NCBI GenBank assembly: GCA_036874045.1
Contig: CM072345.1
Coordinates: 11,456,501-11,520,500 of the forward strand
Reading direction: 5' to 3'
DNA length: 64,000 nucleotides
From: Cymodocea nodosa
Taxonomy: Eukaryota; Streptophyta; Magnoliopsida; Alismatales; Cymodoceaceae
Shown here: positions 11,701 through 23,700 of the stretch, piece by piece
Layout: each line of letters opens with the position of its first letter
Numbering within the stretch: position 1 is the first letter of the stretch
The notes under the pieces: model-generated
Seen by the model: the letters and a program-made list of their open reading frames with translations, nothing else
Database searches by the model: none
What the model was told of the DNA's origin: nothing
Program-made: the position numbers and the translations under genes

Positions 11701-14700
11701 GGTTAATTAGACAACCTTGATAGGTGGATTTTCAATAACCCGTTAACTACATAATGCATGATAAGCTATGTGGAAAGAAATGAGATGGTAAAAGATAATG
11801 TTCTATTGCACCAATAACATAAGACTTCTTATATAGAGATTACAAGTTGGATATAAATATAATACTAGTAATGTGAGTCTAAACCTACTACAATACTCTA
11901 ATATTAACTCATATTCTAACACTTTCCCTCAAATTGGAGCATCCAACTTGAACTAGACTCATACAAGTAAAACTATAACAAAATAAAGAAAGAGATACAA
12001 GGAGATACATAATAGACAAATAGAAGTGTAAGTAAGAGAAATGGTCAAATCGTAATTGACCTTAGCAAGAAAACTTGTACACATAAATACATTATTAATC
12101 TTCCAAGAAAGATGTGGATTGTTAATTTTTGAGGTATCCACAAAACCTCAAATAGTGTGCATTGTTAATCTTTGAGATATCTGCAAAAACCCTAAATAGT
12201 GTGGATTGTTAATCTTTTAGGTATCTACAAAACTCCATGTGGAGAGTGATAATAAAGTATTAAAGATTTTTTTGTTTTTGTTCATTTTTTTTTCCTTTGT
12301 TTTTGTCCTTTCCTTTTTCCTTTTTTTTTGAATTTTAATTTTTTTTTTAGTTCCACCATTTTTTTCTTCTATCAACGTCCTCTTCTCCTCTCTCTCTCCT
12401 TGTTTCCTAATATGTATATATATTCTTTTCTTCTCCTCATTTATTTTTCTCTTTTTTTGTTCTTCTTCCTTCTCCTTTTCCCCTCCCCTCTATCATTTCT
12501 GTCTATAACCCTAATGGGTTCAGTTGATAGTAGCAGTTTCGAGTAGACAGCCCTGTACATGGGCTGCTCAAGCAAGAAAATGGCTAGTCAGGGTGTGGCA
12601 GGAAGATAAGGAACGCCAGATGCAAACCATCACAGATGTAGGAGTGGACGGCCTTGAATGGGTTGTTAAAGAAGGGGTCTGGCAGCCTTAGCTTCTAGCA
12701 CAGCTTCTGTTGGTTGCTGGTGGTGGCAGGCTAGGCCTGCCCTAGGCAGCAGCTCCCCTGGGTGTAGGAAGGCTGACGGTGGTGGCTGGGAGGCTGAGGT
12801 GCTATTGGTGGTGGTGGGAAGGGAAGGAAAAATGAAGCTAACAGTTGAGTGGTGGTGGTGGCTACCTTAGGTTTTAACCTAGGATTTGATATTGTTAAAT
12901 ACACATACAAAAGTCAATTGGACAATTAAGAGGAGGGTCAACAACAATATAAATGCCCTGATCCACATTTTAAACAATGTGAGACTATTCAACATTCTCC
13001 TGTTCCTGTGGTAAGTCATTAAGTCCACAAGTGTCATCAATTTCACTATTAAGGTAAGTTGCTTCGAACTGATGGGTGATTTATAGATGTGTCATGAATC
13101 TGCTCTGATGCCATACCAAATACATTTCTAGAAGCTAATTGAATAATTAAGAGGAGGGTCGATAACAATATATGGGCCTTGGTCCACATATCTCAAACAA
13201 CGTAAGACTATTCAACAAATACCATATGAAGAAAAAAGATTAGGGTGTGAATGATTTATTGGCATAAAGCGTAGGTGCATTATATAGATAATAATTAATG
13301 GAATCTTAATGTAATCAAATATCCATTTGTTCATTTATTGAACACTAACATAATACCCTCACAAAAATAATATATAATTTTATTAATCAATAACCACTTA
13401 GTCATCCCTCTTCTTCTCATTTTCTCTCACATCTTTTTTCCCAACATGAAGTACATGTGGACTTTACTCTGTGTACAAAAATGTTGCTGGATGCATAGAA
13501 CAAAGGAGAAGTTGCCTTGTAATCTTGAAGAAAAAGAAGCCCAAGACATTGTTCCAGTGTTGGATTCTCGTCTGTTGAAGGCTTGAGAAGAAGATAAGAC
13601 TGTTTGCATACTTTGATAATGGGAAAATAATGAAAAACACTGATTTTGAACGAAATAATGTCATTCACCAACATTTGCTTGGACGGTATGTACATGACTT
13701 CCACTGACATGATTGGCATAATGTGAAATTTCAGTTATTGTAAAAACTAACATTTCACATCAAAATTTCACTGACATGTGTTGAAGTTGGATTCCTTGGT
13801 GATTCTGGAGATATCCTATCTTGCTTTCCACATCTTTCTTTTCTTTATCTTACAATGACCTCTTGTGATCTTTTGTTTCATTATATAGATATTCTCCATA
13901 TGGATAACATGTGTCCTGTTGTATGACACATCTTTTATTGTAAATTTCTGCTTATAGGTACCAACTTAATAAAGAGGTTTCAAGATCAGTTTCGTCCAAT
14001 GCTTATTAGTGATGAGATGTCATTGCTGTCATCCAACTCCACTATAATTCGGATGCCTTTACCATCAAAGTATTTAAATGAACATGAATCTGATTGTAAG
14101 AGAATAAAAAAAATATTCGACCAATTTATGGCTCACTCTTCTTCATTGCTATTGTTTTTGAAATCAGTTCTTCAGGTACATGCTCTTTTTGTCATTTTAT
14201 AACGCAAAAATATGTAGCTAAATCATGTCTAGCTCATTTGTCACTTCATAAGTTTTGTATCTTCATCCAAAGGACTGTTCAACTCCCTCCCCTTAACTTT
14301 GTATCATTCTATTACTTAATAGAATGATATGTGTGGAAATCTTATCTGTATATTAGTTCTTAATATACTTGGTAATTGGAAATCTTATCTGATGATATGT
14401 GTGGAAATGCCACAGTTGATTGCTTCATTGTAGAAATAAATATCATGCTTAGTAATATGACTTTTAGTTGTGGATATCTTGCAAATACATGTTCAGAGTT
14501 TTACTTTTCATGAAAATAATTTATTATCAAGGTTCTTTAATGTCTTTCAAGTAATGGGCTGCTTCTTCTGACAGGATAGATGTAGCAACCTCCACATCCA
14601 CAATAATTTCACTAAAAAAACTGATAAAACGGTAGCACAAGTATAAATTTAGAACTTTCCATACAAAAGTATTAAGATGTTTCTCATTTACATTATAAAG

Positions 14701-17700
14701 TTCTCATACAAACTAAAATAAAACTTGAAATTGAAAGGAAAAAACTTAGTATGCAGTTGCTAGAGTTTGGTTCATGAGTGTACATCGAGTGCTTGACTTC
14801 ACCGTCCTTATGGCATCTAAAAACAGTCAATACCTATCATTTGTGCAATGGAAAATACTACAATATAAGACTATCGCAACTCAATATGGAAAGGAGATGA
14901 TAGGAATATGAACGATAAAAAGAAAATAATACCTGCTGAAAAATAAAAATGTTAAATAATAAACAATGAACAATAATAGCAAATGACAATTGCAATAAAA
15001 GAGGGTCAAAAGCCATCAACACCACAACATTACATTAGGAAAACTCATGTGACTTTTGTCTCCATTAAAATTTTCATTAACGTAGAAATGTAAGACATTT
15101 AACTTAAAACAAATTGGTTATGAGTAGAGATGTTTTTTCTTTATATATGTTTTCTAGTCCGATTTCTAAATTTCTATGTAGGACTATTTTAACATTCTTC
15201 CTTACTAGTGACTTTTTTTTAAGTTTTACAAGTGATGTTATTTTTGGATCGAGTAAATGTATGATAACTTAAAAGATCAGATACAATGTAGAAATGTGAA
15301 ACATTTAACTTAAAATTAATTTTTGTATGTGGAGAAATTTTTTCTTTATATATAATTACAAGTCTTATTTCCACTTTTCCATGTGGGACTATTACAACAA
15401 TTAAGTTTCATTTGTTTCTTATTTCTTCAGGAAACAATAAAGTATTGAAATTAAGATACCTTTATTCATTCATTTTGGTGGTTATCCTTAGGACCACCCA
15501 CCATTAGCACATATATGGTCTTCCATTAGTGTAGACCCACTATTACTTCCCATTTCAACTCAATAAAATAATAATTTCATTTGTATTTTAATTGAGAATC
15601 TTTACAACAAACCATATATGCTCCTTGCACTATAGATCCAAGTCAAGTGAACTTGTCTTTGCTATAGAACTAACTTACTCGAGCTAATACTTCCCCATCT
15701 AGTTTAAGGCATTTATTACATTAGGTCCAAGATTCATTCATGGTTATCTTTCACTAACATTGTTAAAGTATGTAATAACTGGATCCATTCTTATATGGAT
15801 CCTAAGTAGGGTTTGTTGTGGGTTTAGTCTCATATTGTTCATTTTACATTAGTTCATTCCATGCAACCTTTACATGCAAGGGTCTTTATGACATTAATTT
15901 TCATTTTCCCTCCATTTCTAGTTGTCACATAGTACTAGAGTCTAGGTAGGAAAAAAAAACCCTAGGATCTGTCGCCATGTCCTCCTATTAAGCATCACTA
16001 GCCCCATTAGCAATTTGTCGACCCATGCCCTCTCTAGCCCATGTTGCACATCTTGCACCCTCTCTTGCTTCTTTGCTACCCGTCCTCCAGCCTCTGCACC
16101 CCCTTGTGGCCCTTCTTCCCCCTTGCCTAGCTCTTATTGGCCATAGGCTCTCATCCAAACCCTAGGGATACGGTCTAGCATTCCTGGACAACAATTCTCC
16201 AACGTTTAACAAGCACTTCTGTGGATTTTTGTTGCATCATTTGAATGTGAGTTGTGTCAACTTAATAAGTACACCTACATTACTTATAGAACTCTTCATT
16301 TAATTTTGAGTCAGAGTTTGCTTGATTTAGTTCATTATGATATTTAGGATCCAAGTTGTGTATTGTCTGTTTCAGGTTGTCAATATTATATAATTTTTGT
16401 GAGAAAAGTTACATTTTATGTTATGTCTTATGTATTGTGTGGTATATGGGTGAATGGGTATCCATTTTTGATAGTATCTCATTACACATATATACACATT
16501 GTACTCATTTTTCTAGGGTTAATGAAATTCAGTCTTCCTCCTCCCCCCTCTCTCTTCACATGGTACCAAAGCATAGGAAAGCCTAATCCTCTTGGTTGAC
16601 ACCCTCCACTCCTTCCAGCCACTGATTACCTCTCTTTTCCACCCTTACAGCTAGCCAACCAAGGTTTTTTTGTCTGAACGCCCACCAGCACCCATCTGTA
16701 GGCCATATTGGCTAGTCCAAGCTTTTGACAGGCTGTTGACACACTTCTACCAACCTCTGGCCTGATCTGCCAGTGCTCCTCTAGCATTTGTGCATCCCTA
16801 CATCCCCTCTTTTGGGGTTGTTTCGACACCTATTGCCATTTGAGTGCATAACAATGGTCTCTTAGCTTTGATTGCTACTGCTTAGCCCTAGAAAGGTTAC
16901 AGAGCTTTTCAGGCTTCTTATAGGAGTGGAAGGCGCTAAGGCAGCAATGGTAGGCTCTGGCAATGGCTTGGACTAGGTTTTTAGGGTAGGTGGCAGTGGT
17001 GGTTTTGGGTTTTAGGGTGGTTAGCGGTAGTAGTTGAGGTTTTTGGGGAGTGGCAGCAATGCTGGGCAAGGGATTTGGTGGTAGTCATGGCTCAGGGTAG
17101 GTTTTTGGTCCTCAGTTTTCATTCTCTGATGTTTTGATACCATGTGAAGAACAATGAGTGGAAAATGATAAATTGTGGATGTCATTAACTACTAAATCAT
17201 GCCTCTATATGTAGAGGATACATTAAAGAAAATTAAAATACACAGTGTGGGACTAAAATCTTTTGTCACATGCTAGACTCTAACAAAAACCATAGACTAG
17301 AAACTGGATCATTTTTGTTTGGATTTTATTATTGCTTGACAAAAGGTAAGTCAAATGATTTCATTATTGATGGGCTTCAGTTTCTCATTTTCTGTTGATT
17401 TCTGTTTGTATTTTCCTTTCCTTGGCTTATCTCCTAGTTAAGCATATTTCTCTGGGTGTTGTTTCTCCTTTAGTTTTTATATCGTTAATTTTCCTGTTTT
17501 TAAATCCACGTTTTATCATGCTGCAATCTGCAGCTAGCAAGCATTTTGTTTTTTGAGCTATGCGCTAAATTTTGAAATTCAACTCTATAGGTTTCAGTTT
17601 CTACATGGGAGAAAGAAAGTCCAGAACCCCACACTAATTTTACCGTTTCTATTGATCCATCCTCAGCTATATATAGAAATCCATTTTCTGGAAAGAAATG

Positions 17701-20700
17701 GAGGAAATTCCACATATCAAGGTTATTTAGCAGCTCAAGTGCTTCTATAAAGTTGCACATGATAGACTTGCATGTATTTCAGGAAGGGCTCCATTTTGCT
17801 GACAGGTGGCTGATTTCTTTGAGCTTGGGATCTGGTCAGACAAGAAATATGGCACTGGATAGGTATGAATACTGAAATTTCATATTGTACATTAGATGCC
17901 ACATCAATAAAAAAAATTAGGTGCAACAATTTTTGATTAAATACACATTTCTGTTAAGTGAGAGTTAAGTGTGATGAAGATGTATTTGGGTAAATGGATG
18001 ATCCATTTACCGTTGGTCATTGTATTTAAGGACCTTGTGTGTGCTTAATGAGAACTAATCATGTTTTTGCCCTAATCTCTTTTTGGTATCAGAGCAATGG
18101 ATCCCCAACCCACCTCTCTTCCATCGAACCCACTTCTCGTGATCTTCCGCCAAACCCACTTCTCTTGCCCTAATAGACGCTTGTCATGTTGAGAGCGTTG
18201 ACCACTTCCCTTGTCTATGGTGTCATCCCTACGTTTGGATGACTAGGTAGGTAGCTCTTGGTAAAAGCCACAACCCTCAGTTCAAGCTCGGAACCATGAT
18301 GATCAATTCCTCTTCATTCAACGTCTCCATCGAAAATCAGTCCAGAAGAATGTCTGCTCTTGCATCCAATGGTCACACTAAGTCACCTCTACTTGGTCAA
18401 CTCATTGTTAAAGGTGTGAAGCTTATGGAGAGCAACTATCATACATGGGCTCCTACATTCGAGACCTTTTGCATCTCCAATATGTGTGTATCACGAACCC
18501 CCCTCCTCTTGAAGATGCTAAAATTTATCCTGCCTGGCATGTAGTTGATCATGCGATTATCACTTAGATGTTAAACAACATAGACGAACACATTATTCCT
18601 GGTATAGCTTGGATTTATCCTACCAAATGTATGTGGGACGTTTTGTGCATCACTTATGGACATAATAATATTTCCAAGGTTTTTGAGGTCTATAAGTAGC
18701 TGTTTCATCATTGTCAAGGTGATTCCTCACTTTAGACCTACTACAAGCTATGCAACCTTTTACAGGAGTCAGAGGACTATCAACCTTGTGTGGCAAACCT
18801 CATCACCTTGTGTCGATATCGTCAGGAGCTCTCAATGGTTCTATTCATTGTTGGTTTGTGTCTAGAATTGTCTTCTCAAATTTGTGGATAGATTCTCATA
18901 GCAAATACCATTCCTTCCCTACAATCTACCTTTGGTCGAGTTCTTTGCCTCACCACTAATAATTCTGATTCATCTTCTATCGCCTTAATTGCCCATCCAC
19001 TCTTGCTATCATGATTGGACAACAAGGAAACTCCTCCAATCGTACCCACGACAAGCCTAAGAATCATTCTTGGGGTGGACAAACTAATTCACGAGCCCCT
19101 TGTACTCATTATGGAGGCACCAATCATCCTTCCGAAAAATGCTAAGACAAAATTGGGCATCTACCTGCTCCACCATCATTCGCCAATATGTTTGTGTAGA
19201 TTCCTTGATTGTTGATCCTTTAATTGCATCAAGCATGATTCAAATGTCTCAAGTTGATTATGATAAATTGATGATATTATGAGCTCAACAATCTAGTAAC
19301 ATTATGGTTGCTTATGTCTTTTCCTTCGGTAACCATACCTTTCATACATCCACTTAAAATTCTACTTGGATTATTAACTTAGGCACTTTTGACCACATTA
19401 CTGGCAACCAGAGTTTATTTTCCCACCTGAATTAGTTATCTAACCTTAATTTTGTGGTTGTAGTTGATGGTCGTAGTTTCTCTATTATTGGTGAGGGTAC
19501 CACCATCATCAATTTAGATATCACTCTTGACTATGTCCTTTATATTTCTGATTTTCCTGTAAATTTGCTATCAATTAGTAAAATTATCAAGAAATTTTAT
19601 TGTTCTATGACCTTCATTGCATCTTTCAAGATCTACAAATGGAGAGGAGGATTGGTTTGGGATGTCAACAGGGACAAAGTGTCTATATACTTCTTAAGGA
19701 AGATATACCTCAAGGTCTTGTTATTGTCACTTCTGATAACTCTTCTCTCATTTGACATCTTCTTAGACATTTGTCGCATCGCAAGCTACAAGTAGCTTTG
19801 CCTTAGATCACTATCAATCCTTTTAGTTGTCAGTCCCGTATCTTAGGTAAGCATTTTCGTGCTACTTTTCATAGTTGTGAGTTAGCATTTGCTCCTAAGT
19901 CATTTGATATTGTTCATTGTTATGTATAAGGACTTTCTCAAGTGTGTCCTTGTTTAACTATCATTATTATATAGTATTTGTTGATGATTTCTCTTGTGCT
20001 TTTTGGTTATATCTGTTGAAAGACCACAAGTCGATCCTTGATGTCATCAAATAGTTCTTTAATGAATTACAAACACAATTTGACATTGTTTCTAAAGTAT
20101 TTTGCACTGATAATGCACTTGAGTTTACTCAATCTTTTGTTGACTCCTTTTGTATTGCTTGTGGTACTCTGCATCAAATCATTTGTACTCATACGTCTTA
20201 ACAAAATGGTGTTGTCGAGTGTAAATATCATCATATCTTAAATGTTACTTGCACATTATTAGTTGAGATGCATGTCCCTCCCTACCTGTGGTGTGATGTT
20301 ATTTCTACTATTGTTCATTTGATAAATTGTATGTTCTCTTCCCTTCTTGGTGGAGTCATTCTCTTGCATCGTCTCTATCTTGATAAAGAGTTGTTTTCCT
20401 TCCCTTTTAAGGTTTTTGGTTATACTGTCTTTGTGAAAAACTTGTCTCTCACCCTTAATAAGTTATCTCTTAGGTCCATCAAGTGTGTTTTTGTTGAGTA
20501 TCCTTGATTTCAAAGGGTTATCATTGTTTTCATCCACACAACCGATGTTATTTTGTCTACTAATGTTATTTTCTAGGAGGATGTATCTTATTTTTCTCTT
20601 CCTACCTCTAGTCATCCTTATTCCTCACCTACTTCACTGACAACTCCTTTGCTTGTGGCTATTTCTTCTTGTTTTGTGCCCTTAGCCTCATCAAAAGAAA

Positions 20701-23700
20701 CTTTTTCTCTTGTGACACCTCCATAGCCTCCCTCCTTGCAGGTATACCATTGGCAACGACATCACACACATTCTGTTCCTTCAATGGCTACCACTCCATC
20801 TCCATCTCCATCTCCTTCTGTAGATTCACCTACCTTTGATTTGCTTATTGCACTTCGAAAGGGTACACACTTCTACAGTGCTCATCTTATTTCCAATTAC
20901 ATCTTCTATAACTATCAATCCTCTACTAATGCACTGTGTGCTTTTACTATTGTTTTTGAGTCTATACTAAAAAGTTTTGAGAAAGTACTAACTTTTGTTG
21001 CTTGGAAGTGTGTTATAGATATTGAAATGCAAACTTTACTAAATCAAGGGACTTAGGACCTTGTTACTCGTCCTCTACATACTTCTATGGTTAGTTTTTG
21101 TTGGGTTTTTACCAATAAATACAAACTGGATGACACCATTGAATGACACAAAGTTTGGCTAGTTGCTCGTGGATTTACTCAAACTCAGGAGATTGACTAT
21201 CATGATACCTTCTCACCAGTTACTCATCTTAGCTCTATCTGTATTATACTTGCCTTGACTATCTCCAAGTCTTGGTTCCTCTCACAACTTAATGTCAAGA
21301 ATGTCTTCTTTTATAATGACCTTAAAGAAGAAGTTTTTATTGAGCAACCTTTTAGGTATATTGCTCAGGGGGAGAATAGAGTTTGTTGTCTCAGAAAAAC
21401 CATCTATAGGCTGAAACAAGGCCCCCAAGCTTGGTTTGTAGCTTTGTCAAGTTGGCACATGGGTTCAAGAAATGTGTTATTGATCTATTTTTATTTAACG
21501 GCAATCCTCCGACATCACTATTATAGTTGTTTATGTAGATATTTTGTTGACCAAGGATGATATAGATGACATAATAAATACTAAGGTCTTTCTACACAAG
21601 GAGTTTGTGCTTCGGGACATGGGCAAACCAAAATTCTTCCTTGGCATTGAGTTTGCCTATGTTCTAGGGAAAATTTCGCTATCTCAAAGGAAATATATCA
21701 TAGATCTCTTCAAAGAAACATGTGTGCTTGAATGCAAGTCAGCAAGGACCCTTATGGATCCAAATCCTCCATTCTAGGACAAGGAAACATAACCATTTGT
21801 GGATGTCGGAAAATATCGCCACCTTATCAATAAGCTCATTTATCTCACTATTACATGTCTTGATATAGCCTTTGCTATGGGATTATTGAGTTAGTTCATG
21901 TAGGAACCTAGACTAGTTCATTGGTAGGGTGCCTTACGAGTTGTTACCTATATAAAACAGTGATTTGACAAAGGATTAATCTATTTGAATGGTCATCATC
22001 TAAATTTGGTTGCATACTTTGATACTAGTTATGCTGGTGATAGAGTTGATAAAAAGCCTACATCGAGATTTTGTACATATCTTGGTGAAAATCTTATTAC
22101 TTAGCGCAGCAAGAAGCAAAATGTTGTGTCTACCTTTAGTGGTAAATCAAAATATAAGGGGATACGTAATGTCAGCCAGGAGATTGTGTGGATCCTGAAT
22201 TTATTAGTAAAATTGAGAAATACTATTCTTACTCTTATTCCTCTACACTGTGACAATTAAGTTGTTATACATATTGTAAGTAATGAGACATTTCATGAAA
22301 GAATCAAATACATCAATGTGGATTGTCATTATATTCGATGACTCATACTCAATGGAACCATTTGTACCCCTTAACATAGTTATCTCAACAAGTTGCTGAT
22401 ACCTTTGCTAAGGCTTTTTCTATTAGTCTCTTTACTACATTTTGTAATAGGTTGGAATTATTTAATCTCGATACTCCAGCTTGAGGAGAAGTGTTAAGTG
22501 TGATGAAGATGTATTCAAGTAAATGGATTCATTTACCTGTTGGTCATTGTATTTAAGGACCTTGTGTGTGCTTAATGAGAACTAATCATGTTTCTGCCCT
22601 AATCTCTTTTGTTTCCATAAAAGGTCATTTGCAATTTTTAGATTTGCACTTGCACACTGTATATTTTGAATATTTATGGAGGCTATTCATGCTGAATGAC
22701 TTAAGAATTACATCACAAATCATTAGTTTAAGTACTAAGATTTCTTAATCTGTTTCTCAGGCATTATCTTTCTTTTAACCTAACACCAGTAGCTGGAGTT
22801 GCAGTTCATTTGTCTCGAGATGGCCAGCCTATTTATGGAAACTCTTCCAGTTGTATATTATGTCCTCTTCCTCTCTCTGGAAATATCAATATGCCAGTAA
22901 CAGCTCTGGGGTGCTTCCTTGTCTGCCATAATGGTGGACGGTACCTTTTCAGTCACCATGATGATATGGAACATTCAAATATTCAGTTTAACACTCAATA
23001 TAAATTAATAAAGGCTTGGAACAGGGAACTTATGTCTTGTATTTGTGATTCATATGTTGAACTGGTATTAGAATTTCAAAAGCTGAGGAGGAATCCTTCG
23101 ACTTCTTCTCTTGAGCAAGGCTCGGCACATCTTTTGAGCCTCATTTTGCAGGCTTATGGTGATAGAATATATTTATTGTGGCCAACAACAAAGCAGAGAT
23201 CTACTCCATCTAGTGATGATAAACAAATATTCTTGAATACATCTTCTGCAGATTGGTTATGCTTAGTTGAACAAGTGATACGACCATTTTATGTGCGCCT
23301 TGTTGATCTTCCTGTTTGGCAGCTGTACCATGGAGAGTTAGTGAAGGCTAATGAAGGTATGTTTCTGTGCCAATCCCAGAGTGAAAACATTGGTCTGCCT
23401 CCTGGAAGGGTTTGTAACTTCCTCAGGGAACACTATCCTGTATTTTCAGTACCATCAGAATTGGTATGTGAAATTCAGGCCGTTGGAGTAATGGTGAGGG
23501 AGATAAAGCCCAGGATGGTACGAGGTCTTCTGAAATCTTCACCTTCCATTTCCCTTAGTTCAATGGAAACCTACACAGATGTTTTGGATTATTCTTTATC
23601 AGATATCCCACTTCAGATTTTATCTAATTTGCCAGGAGGTATGCAAGGGGAAAGTACTAGGTTAGATCAGATGCAAATTACTCATCCTCAAAATTCTGAC

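Larger units (their letters stand above)
10750..14100 (+). other. Degenerate third sacsin repeat, split over three exons
   Basis: Encoded residues around 10780-10870 (FDLLELADCCK followed by KREHPRQFLLQHNL), 11046-11309 and 13958-14080 line up with the ATPase fold of the middle repeat. The N-box Asn and Asp are replaced: ELVQNAED becomes DLLELADC. The glycine motif is reduced to YGLGLLSC at about 11160. A GHKL domain without these residues should not hydrolyse ATP, so this repeat is probably structural or regulatory. From memory the Arabidopsis protein shows the same change, so it is not recent decay. Confidence 0.75.
17952..22610 (+). mobile_element. Decayed full-length Ty1/copia retrotransposon inside a sacsin-like intron
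   Basis: The LTRs are at 17952-18083 and 22492-22610. A tRNA-Met primer-binding site, TGGTATCAGAGC, is at 18084-18095, and a polypurine tract (cttgaggagaag) just before 22492. Order inside: gag remnant (about 18290-18545), integrase (about 19970-20500; FTQS and HQIICTHTS stretches), reverse transcriptase (about 21080-21780; YRLKQGPQAWF and VYVDILLTKDD-like), then RNase H (about 22005-22255; TSYAGD). That is copia order. Many stops and frameshifts disable all frames. It sits wholly in the intron 17863-22760 and leaves both splice sites intact. No clear target-site duplication was found. Confidence 0.92.
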
